From assembly GCA_002411175.1 (NCBI GenBank), contig DHRN01000017.1:1-20821 (forward strand): a DNA stretch of 20,821 nucleotides, read 5' to 3'. This document shows positions 1-8,530 of this stretch, one piece after another (positions within the stretch are counted from its first letter, which is position 1; the number at the start of each line of letters is the position of its first letter). Source of the stretch: Anaerolineaceae bacterium UBA5311 (GTDB lineage: Bacteria; Chloroflexota; Anaerolineae; Anaerolineales; Anaerolineaceae). A program made the position numbers and the translations under genes. The notes under the pieces are model-generated. The model did no database searches, was not told the DNA's origin, and worked only from the letters and a program-made list of their open reading frames with translations.

Positions 1-121
1 CAACGCGCCCCTGTGCCTGCGCAGCAAGGTAGGTCCCGTTCCGGCGAAGCCATCTTTTCGTAGAAAAGATGGCTTCGCCGGAACGGGACATACCTTGCTG
101 CGCAGGCACAGGGCCGCGTTG
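1..121. repeat. Long near-perfect inverted repeat
   Basis: Arms 1-59 and 63-121 are reverse complements with only two mismatches, around a 3-nt centre (60-62). The arms contain the core GTTCCGGCGAAGCCATC followed by TTTTCGTA, which recurs at the right end of the window. Transcribed, it would fold into a very long hairpin. It lies downstream of the stop of chrA and contains no coding sequence. It may continue to the left of the window. It could be a dispersed intergenic element of REP or MITE type, but no transposase or target duplication is visible here. Confidence 0.9.
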
Positions 122-190
122 ATTACGAAAGGATGGCTTCGCCGGAACGGGACATACCTTGCTGCGCAGGCACAGGGCCGCGTTCCGTAC
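63..190 (+). repeat. Two tandem copies of a 64-bp unit
   Basis: Positions 63-126 and 127-190 are direct repeats of period 64. They are nearly identical over the first 58 bases (one difference, at 131) and diverge in the last six. Copy 1 is at the same time the right arm of the inverted repeat. A third copy appears to start at 191 (GAAAAA) and then loses similarity. With only two copies and no spacer/repeat alternation, this is expansion of an intergenic repeat and not a CRISPR array. Confidence 0.85.
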
Positions 191-246
191 GAAAAATTCC
201 GGGTTTTCAGGTCATGTCCGTATGCCATGCGGAGGCGAGGCGCGCG

Positions 247-1509
247 TCAGCTTATTATCAAAATTCTCAAAATGCCGATCACAAAACCCGCGATAACGAG
301 TACATACGGTTGGGCTTCGGTGAAAAACAACACCACCATCCCGCCAATGAGCATTAACATCGGCAAAAGCTGGAACTGTGCATTTTGAAAGAGTGCGTTT
401 TGACCCAGGTTGTAACTGACAAAGAGGATCAAGGCAACCACCGCGGGGTTGATCCCTTTCAGAAAAGAGCTTGCCAAATGATTTTCTCGCATTTTTTTGA
501 CCAGCGGGGCGGTTATCGCCACGATAATGAACGATGGCAAAAATACGCCCAGGGTTGCCGCGAGCGCGCCCCAGAAGCCGCTGGTCATGTATCCTATAAA
601 GGTCGTGGCTGCGAGCACAGGTCCGGGCGTGATCTGACCCATCGATATGGCATCGGTCAGTTGCTGAGAGGTAACCCAGCCAAACCGGTTGACCACATCT
701 TCTTCGATCAGGGCAAACAAAACCAGGGACGAGCCGAATAATATCGAGCCGGTACGGAAAAAGTAGATAAAAATATCCCAAAAGGCTGCCTTGGTTTGCT
801 CAAGAACCTTGCAGGCAAATTCGGTGACCGCAGGTAAAGGTAAAAAAGCCAGCATCATTTGAGCGGGAGGCACGCCATTCTTCCATTTGACCAGGACATG
901 GTGCAGGAGGATGCCCAAAACCCCACCGCCAATCAAAATGAGAGCTTCATTCACCCCTAAAAGCTTCGCGCCAATTGCCAGGGCGAAGATAAGCAGCTGT
1001 TTCCAGCCAGTCAGACTTGCCTTGCCAATGCTCCATGTAGTTTCAAGAATGATCGCCAACACCAGGGGGTTGAGTATATAAAAGATGCCCTCGATTTGCG
1101 GCAAGCCACCGTAGGTCATGTAAACCCAGACTACCGCCAGGGCGATAAAAAACGAGGGGCTGATAAACCCAAGCCCAGCGACAATCATGCCGGGATAGCC
1201 AGCGCGAGCATAGCCTACGTGGTAACAGGTTTCACTGGCGTTTGGTCCGGGAATCAGGTTGGCAGCCGCGAGGAGGTCTAAAAAGTGCTCTTCAGAGATC
1301 CATTTCTTCCGGCGGACGAATTCCCTTTCCATCATGGCGATGTGTGCCGTCGGTGCTCCGAAACTGGTCAGCCCGATTTTCAAGGTGACCTTAAAAAGCT
1401 CAAGCAAGCGCGTCTTTAATGGAAGCTCAGCAGGGTCTGGTTCCTGTGGATATGGAGGTTGACCAGCGATCGAATGGACAGGGGGCATAGGTTCCGGGGT
1501 CAAGCTCAT
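247..1509 (-). CDS. chrA: Chromate transporter, two-domain ChrA type
   Basis: A 420-residue integral membrane protein of the CHR family. Members are thought to export chromate or related oxyanions, though many are untested. It has two homologous halves, as in long-type ChrA. The first begins near residue 35 with GLTSFGAP (46-53), REFVRRKKW and a PGPNA loop (87-91). The second carries a matching TGSILFG stretch and a TPGPVLA loop. An extra N-terminal segment of about 30 proline-rich residues precedes the first domain. The ATG overlaps the holB stop as ATGA, so it is probably translated by coupling to holB, an unusual pairing. No chromate regulator gene is nearby, so the real substrate is open. 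No clear terminator follows; repeat DNA begins about 55 nt downstream. Confidence 0.9.
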   Translation of the reverse strand: MSLTPEPMPPVHSIAGQPPYPQEPDPAELPLKTRLLELFKVTLKIGLTSFGAPTAHIAMMEREFVRRKKWISEEHFLDLLAAANLIPGPNASETCYHVGYARAGYPGMIVAGLGFISPSFFIALAVVWVYMTYGGLPQIEGIFYILNPLVLAIILETTWSIGKASLTGWKQLLIFALAIGAKLLGVNEALILIGGGVLGILLHHVLVKWKNGVPPAQMMLAFLPLPAVTEFACKVLEQTKAAFWDIFIYFFRTGSILFGSSLVLFALIEEDVVNRFGWVTSQQLTDAISMGQITPGPVLAATTFIGYMTSGFWGALAATLGVFLPSFIIVAITAPLVKKMRENHLASSFLKGINPAVVALILFVSYNLGQNALFQNAQFQLLPMLMLIGGMVVLFFTEAQPYVLVIAGFVIGILRILIIS

Positions 1510-2504
1510 CTTGTCACCGGCAGCTGCAATAACAGGTTTTCAATCACCAGGCGGGGGTTGACGTTGACATCCAGTTGTCCCAGGCTCTGCTCGTGCAGCT
1601 TTAGGATCGTTTCGACCTGGTTTGAATCGATCAGCGCGGCGATCTCACGCACCAGGTCCGATTGTTTCAGATTGACGATCGGAACCCGGGCGTTTTCCCG
1701 TGTGATCATCACATCACGCCAGAAGGACAGCCAGGTCGCCACCAAAAAAACAAATTTTTCCCTGGAGGCAGTTTTCTTTGCCTGCCTTTTTTCTATATAC
1801 TGCAGCCGACCGCGAAGGTTGCTCTGCAGCAGCTGGGCGAGGTCATCCAGCGCCTCGTCATAGGCTTCCAGCTCGCCTGGGTTTTCATACAGTGTCAATG
1901 CCCTGCCAACCCTGCCAGCAGCCAAATGCGCCAGTCGTTTAGCCAGTTGGTTTTCGATGGTCTTTTCTTCAACCAGGTAGCGTTCCAGCTCCTGGATGCT
2001 TGAAGGGCGCAGCCGCAGCACCTCGCAGCGGGAGGATATGGTTTCGAGCAAACTTTCTTTCGCGTCTGCCGTCAGAATCAACAGCGCCCTGGAGGGTGGC
2101 TCTTCCAGCGATTTCAAAAGCGCGTTCGACGCACCGATGGTGGCATTTTGGAAATTGGGAATGAGCACAATCCGGTAATTCGATTGATAGGGCGCAAGTG
2201 AGAGGGTTTGCTGCATTTCACGGATCTGGTCGATTTTCAGGTCTTTGCTGCCTTCATTTATGCGCAAAATCATCAGGTCGGGATAGCGAAGTTCGTTGAT
2301 TTGCCGGCAAGCCAGGCAGCGATCACAAAATTGACCCTCGGAAGGAGGGTTTTGGCAATTGAGCGCTTTCACAAATGCCAGCGCGAGGGTTTCTCTGCCG
2401 ACACCTCCCGGACCGGTTATCAGGTAGGCATGACGCGTATTCCCGGGTTGGGAATGTTTCTGAAGATAATTAATAGCGGTTTCGTGACCAAGGATATTCC
2501 ACAT
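1506..2504 (-). CDS. holB: DNA polymerase III subunit delta'
   Basis: A 332-residue clamp-loader subunit that helps load the sliding clamp on primed DNA. The order of features is that of delta': a Walker-A-like loop GPGGVGRET (31-39), zinc-binding cysteines C50, C60, C63 and C66, the LLKSLEEP segment (129-136), and the SRC motif (158-160) that contributes the arginine finger. The Walker A lysine is replaced by R37, and the Walker B position reads VLIPNFQN without the acidic pair. This copy is therefore unlikely to hydrolyse ATP, which fits the structural role of delta'. It is the first gene of a two-gene unit with chrA. The start at 2504 has no Shine-Dalgarno but sits just behind an extended -10 element. 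Confidence 0.92.
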   Translation of the reverse strand: MWNILGHETAINYLQKHSQPGNTRHAYLITGPGGVGRETLALAFVKALNCQNPPSEGQFCDRCLACRQINELRYPDLMILRINEGSKDLKIDQIREMQQTLSLAPYQSNYRIVLIPNFQNATIGASNALLKSLEEPPSRALLILTADAKESLLETISSRCEVLRLRPSSIQELERYLVEEKTIENQLAKRLAHLAAGRVGRALTLYENPGELEAYDEALDDLAQLLQSNLRGRLQYIEKRQAKKTASREKFVFLVATWLSFWRDVMITRENARVPIVNLKQSDLVREIAALIDSNQVETILKLHEQSLGQLDVNVNPRLVIENLLLQLPVTR

Positions 2505-2510
2505 AGCTGG

Positions 2511-2519
2511 ATTTTAGCA
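2511..2519 (-). promoter_or_regulatory. Extended -10 element for holB
   Basis: On the minus strand the bases read TGCTAAAAT, matching the extended -10 form TGnTAtAAT with one change. The holB ATG starts only 7 nt after the hexamer, so the predicted transcription start coincides with the start codon. No recognisable -35 box lies at 17-18 bp. The prediction is from sequence alone. Confidence 0.5.
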
Positions 2520-2634
2520 CGTAAAATAGAAAATCCGCATTCGTGGGAGGCATGTCGGGAAATTGATGTTTTTTTAATGTCCGGCGATCTGGTGGCGTTT
2601 TTGTATAAGACCTATTTTTTCCACATAAATGACT

Positions 2635-2640
2635 TATAAT
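2635..2640 (+). promoter_or_regulatory. -10 box upstream of the Ca2+-ATPase
   Basis: A perfect TATAAT lies 34 nt before the ATPase start codon, in the 170-bp divergent region shared with holB. No good -35 hexamer is found 16-18 bp upstream. The ATPase ATG at 2675 is preceded by AGAGGAG (2658-2664) with 10-nt spacing. Confidence 0.5.
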
Positions 2641-2674
2641 TCTCTGGTCTTAAATGAAGAGGAGTTGACAATTT

Positions 2675-5569
2675 ATGAGTGAAATACCTAAAGATGTTTT
2701 GGACAATGCCGAGGAAGCCCTAAAAGTCTCCTGGCATGCCCTCCATCCCGATGAAGTGCTTGAAACGCTGGAGGTGCCGGTCGAGACGGGGTTGAGCGAT
2801 GCCGAAGTAAAGGAAAGGCTGGAGACCTTTGGTTATAATGAGCTGCAAGAGCAGGCTGGCAGGTCTTTCTGGATAAAGCTGTGGGAACAGATCAACAGTT
2901 TTGTAATCTGGCTGCTTATTGGTGCCGCGGTGATCTCCGCTGTTCTGGGAGACTATGTGGAAGCCGGGGCAATTTTATTGATTGTGGTTCTGAACGCTAT
3001 TATGGGCATTATCCAGGAATCCCGCGCCGAAGCGTCGTTGGCAGCTTTGAAAAAGATGGCTGCACCGGAAGCGCAGGTTTTGCGGAACGGTCACCGTGTG
3101 ATGGTGCCTTCGCGGGAATTGGTTCCCGGGGATATTGTTTTCATCGAAGCGGGTAATTTTATCCCTGCTGATATCCGCCTGCTGGAAGCGATGAATCTGA
3201 GTATTGATGAAGCATCCCTTACGGGTGAATCAGTACCCGTCACGAAAGATGCGGGAGGCAACCTGCAATCAGATATTCCCCTGGGTGACCGTAAAAACAG
3301 CGCCTTCTCCGGAACAACAGTCACCTATGGTCGCGGTAAAGGTATTGTTACAAGCACAGGCATGCATACGCAGCTGGGGCTGATTGCCACCATGCTCCAG
3401 TCGGTGGAGATGGAGCAAACCCCATTGCAAAAACGTTTGGAAGAGCTCGGTAAAACGCTTGGCATAGCTGCACTGATCGTTTGCGCGCTTGTATTCGTCA
3501 TCGGTGTCTACCGTTTGCTTACCCCTCCGGGTGAGATTCTTGAGTTTGCCACGCCAGAATTTTGGGACGCATCTTTAGCCTTGTTTATGGTTGCAGTTTC
3601 GTTGGCGATCGCCGCTGTTCCTGAAGGTTTGCCCGCGGTTGTCACCATCAGCCTGGCTGGTGGAATGCGCGAGATGGTCAGCCGTAACGCACTGATCCGC
3701 AGGCTTTCGTCTGTTGAAACTCTCGGTTCGGTCACCACGATTTGTACCGATAAAACCGGCACGCTGACACAAAATCAGATGACCGTTACAAAGCTGTGGG
3801 TTGACGACCAGTTTATCGATATCACCGGCACCGGTTATGAACCGGTGGGAGAGTTTAAGGTTAATGATGAAGTGGTTGACCTGAAAGAATATCCGGCTGC
3901 CCGTACCGCGCTGTGGGTCGGCACGATAAATAATGATGCCCAGCTGGAGCCAACCGGCGAGAGCGAAGGCAAAGCCACTTATCGCATGGTTGGAGACCCC
4001 ACTGAAGGTTCAATTTTGGTAGCCGCGCTGAAGGCTGGAGCTGCTGCCAATGCGGTTAACCAAAGCTATCCGCGCGAACAGGAAATCCCCTTCGATTCCA
4101 CCCGCAAGCGCATGGTCACTATTCATAACATTCTCAACCCAGGAAATGGGGATATTTCCCCTTATGTGACCAACGAAAAAACCAACTGGTACACGATTGC
4201 CGTTAAAGGCGCGCCGGACGTGGTTTTGGATTTGTGTAAATGTCAATCTGATATGCATAACAACCCTGTCGAGCTGACCCCGGCAAGGCGGGAGACAATC
4301 CTGGCTGCCAACGACGAAATGACCAGCCGGGCGCTGCGCGTATTGGGGGTAGCCTATCGCCCGGTGCCCGAGATGCCCCGAGATCTGAGTGCTGAAAACC
4401 TCGAAGAAGACCTGATTTTTGTCGGTTTGATCGGGATGATCGACCCCTCCAGACCAGAAGTGAAACCGGCGCTCAAAGAAGCGCAGGATGCAGGCATTCG
4501 GTCGGTGATGATTACGGGCGACTATCCCAACACCGCCAAGGCGATCGCGGAAGATATCGGTTTGCTACAACCTGGTCACCTGGTGTTGACTGGCGCGGAT
4601 ATCGAACATGCGACCCCCGCAGAAATGCGTGAAATCGTTAAGAACACGGATGTTTATGCCCGTGTGAGCCCTGAACACAAGATGAAAATCGTGGATGGTT
4701 TGAGAGATAATGGAGAAGTTGTTGCCATGACCGGTGACGGCGTTAACGATGCTCCGGCGATCAAACGGGCTGATATCGGCATTGCCATGGGGATTACCGG
4801 TACCGATGTTGCAAAAGAAACCGCAGATATGGTGCTTACGGACGACAACTACGCTTCAATTGTTTCTGCCGTGGAGCAGGGTCGAGTTATTTACAGCAAC
4901 ATTCGCAAATTCGTTTACTACCTGGTCTCCTGTAACATTGCCGAGATCATGATCATCTTTCTGGCAATTTTGTTCAACTGGAACACGCCACTGGCTCCCA
5001 TCCAACTGCTCTGGCTGAACCTGGTGACTGATGGCGCCCCGGCACTGGCATTAGGGACCGAAAAGGGTGACCCGGATATCATGGAGCACCCGCCCCGCCC
5101 TTCAGATGAACCTATCATCAACAAATTTATGATTAAGGGCATCATTGTTCAGACAATCGCGATTACAGCCACAACTCTGCTCGCATTCTGGTTGGGAGGC
5201 GGAGCCTTAAAATCCGCTACCAATGAGCAAAGGATACTTTCTGAGACCTTTGCTTTTGTGACGCTCTCACTCTCAGAGCTCTTCAGGGCATACACCGCAC
5301 GATCTGAATACTTCCCGCTTACCAAAATCGGCATCTTCACCAGCAAAAACATGAACCTGGCAGTGTTGATTTCAATTTTGTTGGTCCTGCTGGTGGTCTA
5401 TACGCCGCCCCTTCGGGTGGTCTTTGATACCGTTGCCTTGCGCTGGATTGACTGGGCGGAGATCTTACCGCTGGTATTGATTCCATCGATTGCTGCCGAA
5501 GTGATGAAGTCGATCAGTTATAAACAGCACCAAAAAGACCGCGCAGCCCGCTCTCTTGCGGATGGTTAG
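2675..5569 (+). CDS. P-type Ca2+-transporting ATPase (type IIA, SERCA-like)
   Basis: A 964-residue cation pump that uses ATP to move Ca2+ out of the cytoplasm. Hallmarks in order: cation-ATPase N-terminal domain, actuator loop TGES (183-186), M4 motif PEGLP (316-320), phosphorylation motif DKTGTLT beginning at D359, nucleotide-domain KGAPD, and hinge TGDGVND (686-692). Candidate Ca2+ ligands by comparison with SERCA are E317 (M4), N754 and E757 (M5), N782, T785 and D786 (M6) and E868 (M8). Residues of both classical sites are therefore present, unlike bacterial pumps that lack site I. Length is normal and the frame intact. It stands alone between its own -10 box and a terminator. Related PMR1 or Na+/K+ pumps are possible but the NLVTDG and PEGLP context favours Ca2+. 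Confidence 0.95.
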   Translation: MSEIPKDVLDNAEEALKVSWHALHPDEVLETLEVPVETGLSDAEVKERLETFGYNELQEQAGRSFWIKLWEQINSFVIWLLIGAAVISAVLGDYVEAGAILLIVVLNAIMGIIQESRAEASLAALKKMAAPEAQVLRNGHRVMVPSRELVPGDIVFIEAGNFIPADIRLLEAMNLSIDEASLTGESVPVTKDAGGNLQSDIPLGDRKNSAFSGTTVTYGRGKGIVTSTGMHTQLGLIATMLQSVEMEQTPLQKRLEELGKTLGIAALIVCALVFVIGVYRLLTPPGEILEFATPEFWDASLALFMVAVSLAIAAVPEGLPAVVTISLAGGMREMVSRNALIRRLSSVETLGSVTTICTDKTGTLTQNQMTVTKLWVDDQFIDITGTGYEPVGEFKVNDEVVDLKEYPAARTALWVGTINNDAQLEPTGESEGKATYRMVGDPTEGSILVAALKAGAAANAVNQSYPREQEIPFDSTRKRMVTIHNILNPGNGDISPYVTNEKTNWYTIAVKGAPDVVLDLCKCQSDMHNNPVELTPARRETILAANDEMTSRALRVLGVAYRPVPEMPRDLSAENLEEDLIFVGLIGMIDPSRPEVKPALKEAQDAGIRSVMITGDYPNTAKAIAEDIGLLQPGHLVLTGADIEHATPAEMREIVKNTDVYARVSPEHKMKIVDGLRDNGEVVAMTGDGVNDAPAIKRADIGIAMGITGTDVAKETADMVLTDDNYASIVSAVEQGRVIYSNIRKFVYYLVSCNIAEIMIIFLAILFNWNTPLAPIQLLWLNLVTDGAPALALGTEKGDPDIMEHPPRPSDEPIINKFMIKGIIVQTIAITATTLLAFWLGGGALKSATNEQRILSETFAFVTLSLSELFRAYTARSEYFPLTKIGIFTSKNMNLAVLISILLVLLVVYTPPLRVVFDTVALRWIDWAEILPLVLIPSIAAEVMKSISYKQHQKDRAARSLADG

Positions 5570-5595
5570 CATGTTCGCGAATAATTAACAAGTAC

Positions 5596-5625
5596 AAAGC
5601 TCCTGGATTTTCAGGAGCTTTTGTT
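5596..5625 (+). terminator. Intrinsic terminator after the Ca2+-ATPase
   Basis: A 10-bp perfect stem AAAGCTCCTG / CAGGAGCTTT (5596-5605 and 5612-5621) with a 6-nt loop, running into TTTTGTT. It starts 26 nt after the ATPase stop. Confidence 0.9.
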
Positions 5626-5756
5626 ATCACTGTTGTATACTCCCCAGGTGCAAACAAAACTAATTTTGGTGCCGTGTCTAATGATCGTGCTCGGGGTTAA
5701 GTTTGATACAATAGGCAACTGTAACGTCCAAATTAAAAATCTGATTGGAAATAATT

Positions 5757-7100
5757 ATGACTACAACACCAAAAGGTCTGCTCATTAACACCAGCGAAGC
5801 CCGCCAGGCAAGACGCGCATGGTACCTTTACGATTTTGGCAACTCTGCTTACGCCGCTGTGATCCTGCTGGCTGTTTTTTCAGCTTACTTCAAGAATGTC
5901 GTCGTAGGCGGAGCGGAAGGCACCCGCGTGTGGGGTTGGTCTGTCGGTGCCGCCGCTATCGCGGTGGCGATCATGTCGCCAATTCTTGGCGCGATTGCCG
6001 ACTCTTCCCGCTCCAAGAAACTGTTTCTGTTCTTTTTTACAGCGATCTCGGTGGTTTTTACTGCCTTGCTCTTTTTTGTCGGACCTGGCGATATCGTCAA
6101 GGGGATGGTTTTCTTTATACTCGCAGAAATTGGATACCGCGGAGCACAGGTTTTTTATGACGCGCTCCTGGTAGACGTATCGACTCCTGATACCATTGGT
6201 TATATATCCGGTAAAGGCTGGGCAATCGGCATGCTGGGCGGGATCGCCACGTTGCTGATCGCGATTGTTCCCATGCGGCTGATCGGGAACGATTTTATCC
6301 CCTACACCTTCCTGCTGACGGCTTTGATTTTCGCGCTTTCGTCCATACCCACATTTTTGAAAGTCAAAGAGCTCTCCCCGGTTGAGCCGCTTCCCGAAGG
6401 AAAGTCTCTTTTTTCGGTTTCGATTGAGCAGCTTGTGACCACCTTTACAGAAATACGCAAATACAAAGAGTTTTTACGCTACATGGTTGCCTTCCTGATC
6501 TATAACGACGGAATCATGATGCTGATGGATTTTGCAGCCATCATCGGAGGGACGCTGTTTGGTCTGGACCAGGTTCAGTTGATCATTTTTGTGATCATCA
6601 TTCACATCACTGGCGCGTTGGGCGCGCTGCTTTTTGGCAGAATTTCTGACCAGGTCAGCAGCAAACGCGCGATTATTGTTTCATTGGTCATCCTGATTGC
6701 CTCGCTGGCTGGGCTCTATTTCATTGAAAGCATGATTGGCTTCTTCGTTATTGGGGCTTTCGCTGGTTTCTCACTTTCAGGTGCGCAGGCAGTAAGCCGC
6801 ACAATGGTGAGCCAGCTGGCACCTGAAGGCAAAACAACTGAGTTTTATGGTTTTCTCTCTGTTGCCGGACGAACATCTACTTTTGTAGGTCCGTTCGTGT
6901 TCGGAGCGATTTCATTTAATGCCTACAACTATTATGTCAACCAAAATTGGGCTGAACTGGCGGCTGAACAAGCCGGGCAATACTGGGGAATTGGTTCCAT
7001 TCTCGCTTTCCTGATCGTTGGCTTGTTGATTTTGTTGAGCGTGAGAGAGGTGACTGCAACCAATCCGATGGAGTACAATAAGAAAAACGCGGAGGATTGA
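5757..7100 (+). CDS. MFS transporter, UMF1 / Atg22-like family
   Basis: A 447-residue polytopic membrane protein with about eleven or twelve hydrophobic segments. The N-terminal WYLYDFGNSAYAAVI stretch, the loop with GAIADSSRSKK, and the VFYDALLVDV region are typical of the UMF1 branch of the major facilitator superfamily (related to fungal Atg22). Substrates of bacterial members are mostly unknown; some Atg22 proteins export amino acids. I chose the ATG at 5757 because GGAA lies 6 nt upstream; an in-frame TTG at 5745 would add four residues. Its stop is 1 nt before galE, so the two are probably co-transcribed, although no functional link between them is obvious. Confidence 0.85.
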   Translation: MTTTPKGLLINTSEARQARRAWYLYDFGNSAYAAVILLAVFSAYFKNVVVGGAEGTRVWGWSVGAAAIAVAIMSPILGAIADSSRSKKLFLFFFTAISVVFTALLFFVGPGDIVKGMVFFILAEIGYRGAQVFYDALLVDVSTPDTIGYISGKGWAIGMLGGIATLLIAIVPMRLIGNDFIPYTFLLTALIFALSSIPTFLKVKELSPVEPLPEGKSLFSVSIEQLVTTFTEIRKYKEFLRYMVAFLIYNDGIMMLMDFAAIIGGTLFGLDQVQLIIFVIIIHITGALGALLFGRISDQVSSKRAIIVSLVILIASLAGLYFIESMIGFFVIGAFAGFSLSGAQAVSRTMVSQLAPEGKTTEFYGFLSVAGRTSTFVGPFVFGAISFNAYNYYVNQNWAELAAEQAGQYWGIGSILAFLIVGLLILLSVREVTATNPMEYNKKNAED

Positions 7101-7101
7101 A

Positions 7102-8112
7102 ATGAAAGTTCTGATTACTGGCGGCGCAGGGTATATTGGCAGCACAATCGCGTCGGTGTTAATTGACAACGGGCATACACCGATCCTGCTTGACTCGCTG
7201 GTTACCGGCAGACGCGAATTCACCAAAGAACGCATTTTCTACGAAGCAGATATTGCCGACCGCGCCATGGTAAGGCGGATTTTTTCTGATCATCCCGACA
7301 TCCGGGGGACGATCCACTGTGCCGCCCTGATCGTGGTACCCGAATCTGTCTCGCGACCCTACGATTATTACCGCGAGAATGTGGTTAAGTCGATGGAGTT
7401 TTTCAAAACACTGGCAGACCTGGGTTACCCTAAAGTGGTATTCAGCTCTTCAGCGGCGATTTATGATGTCGTCCCAGGTTTTATGGTCACTGAGGATTCG
7501 CCCTTATTACCATTGAGCCCCTATTCTCGTACCAAGTTTATGATGGAAATGATTCTGAAGGATTTTTGCGCTGCCTATGGCATGCAGGGAATCGCTCTGC
7601 GCTATTTCAACCCGATTGGTTCTGACCCAAAGATGCGCACGGGTCTGCACATTCAACACCCCAGCCATTTAATCGGTAAACTGGTTGAGGTTTCCCTGGG
7701 GCGCGAGTCTGTTTTCAACCTGACCGGCGTCGACTGGCCCACCCGTGATGGCTCGGGTATCCGCGATTATCTGCATGTCTGGGACCTGGCACTGGCACAC
7801 CTGAAAGCAATGGAGAACTTCGATAAAGCAATCTCAGAAGGCTCTGGAGATGTCATCAATTACACGGTGATCAACCTGGGAACCGGCAATGGCGTCACCG
7901 TTAAGGAATTCCTGGTGGCTTTCGAAAATGTGGTTGGCAATCAGCTGCCTGTTTCGCTGCAGCCTCCCAGACCAGGAGACGTGGCTGGGGCTTATGCCAA
8001 CGCCGACAAAGCCTGTCGCCTGCTGGGCTGGAAGGCAGAAAAAAGCATCGAAGAAGGCATCGCGGACGCCCTGAAATGGGGCAAGGTCCGCGAAACGATC
8101 ATTCACTATTAA
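7102..8112 (+). CDS. galE: UDP-glucose 4-epimerase
   Basis: A 336-residue short-chain dehydrogenase/reductase of the extended type that interconverts UDP-glucose and UDP-galactose using bound NAD+. The NAD-binding GGAGYIGS motif is at 7-14, the catalytic serine region SSSAA at 115-119 and the YSRTK catalytic tetrad part at 141-145 (Y141, K145). LRYFNPIGSDP and RDYLHVWDLA follow as in GalE. The YDVVPG sequence after the serine and PIG instead of PVGA are slightly off the enterobacterial pattern, so activity on other UDP-hexoses is possible. A strong GGAGG lies 6 nt before the ATG, inside the end of the transporter gene. It would supply UDP-galactose for envelope polysaccharide. Confidence 0.9.
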   Translation: MKVLITGGAGYIGSTIASVLIDNGHTPILLDSLVTGRREFTKERIFYEADIADRAMVRRIFSDHPDIRGTIHCAALIVVPESVSRPYDYYRENVVKSMEFFKTLADLGYPKVVFSSSAAIYDVVPGFMVTEDSPLLPLSPYSRTKFMMEMILKDFCAAYGMQGIALRYFNPIGSDPKMRTGLHIQHPSHLIGKLVEVSLGRESVFNLTGVDWPTRDGSGIRDYLHVWDLALAHLKAMENFDKAISEGSGDVINYTVINLGTGNGVTVKEFLVAFENVVGNQLPVSLQPPRPGDVAGAYANADKACRLLGWKAEKSIEEGIADALKWGKVRETIIHY

Positions 8113-8115
8113 TCG

Positions 8116-8529
8116 TTAATCCCCGTCAAGAATACCTTTGAGCCCATCCATCTCAACCGGGATGGAAAAGTGTTCGTGCCAGATTTTCCAACTGTCATTT
8201 TCACAAATCAGAGCAAGGGTAAATCGGTTTTTCATCGATTCGACCAGCTCACCCTGTTGATTCAGCTGATCAAACACAGCGTAACCCTGAATCACCGCGA
8301 GCTTATCATCTTCAATCAGCTTAACATCATTGAAGTGTACGTGGTTGTGGTCGTCTCCCAGCCATTCGAACCAACCTTCAAAATTCTCACGCAAACGCTG
8401 CTTATCCGCCTCCCATTGATCCCAGGCATCAAACTCGCGCAGATCTTCATCATAGAGTGCCATCAGTTTGTCAATGTCCTTGTTCATAACAGCGTCAATG
8501 TAGGTTTGCAGAACATCTGTGGGATCCAT
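8116..8529 (-). CDS. SnoaL-like / NTF2-fold protein
   Basis: A 137-residue protein with the layout of the NTF2-like superfamily: an N-terminal helix (VLQTYIDAVMNKDIDKLMALY), then beta strands with FTLALICENDSWKIWHEHFS near the end. The IWHEHFSIP ending is common in SnoaL-like proteins. These are small dimeric cone-shaped proteins, some enzymes and some binding proteins; the substrate here cannot be told. It begins 1 nt after the VOC gene and has GAAGG ahead of its ATG, so the pair forms a small operon. It converges on galE, with only 3 nt between the two stop codons and no terminator visible. Confidence 0.8.
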   Translation of the reverse strand: MDPTDVLQTYIDAVMNKDIDKLMALYDEDLREFDAWDQWEADKQRLRENFEGWFEWLGDDHNHVHFNDVKLIEDDKLAVIQGYAVFDQLNQQGELVESMKNRFTLALICENDSWKIWHEHFSIPVEMDGLKGILDGD

Positions 8530-8530
8530 C

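Noticed and set aside
63..190. CRISPR array at the left end
   Set aside because: Only two directly abutting 64-bp copies with no unique spacers and no cas genes; the unit also forms half of a long inverted repeat.
212..781. A 189-codon minus-strand frame inside chrA
   Set aside because: It overlaps the conserved second half of chrA in another frame and its translation is Arg/His/Cys-rich without domain pattern.
5621..5641. TTGTTA and TATACT as a promoter for the MFS gene
   Set aside because: The hexamers are only 9 bp apart and overlap the end of the preceding terminator; no better pair was found upstream of 5757, so its promoter is left unassigned.
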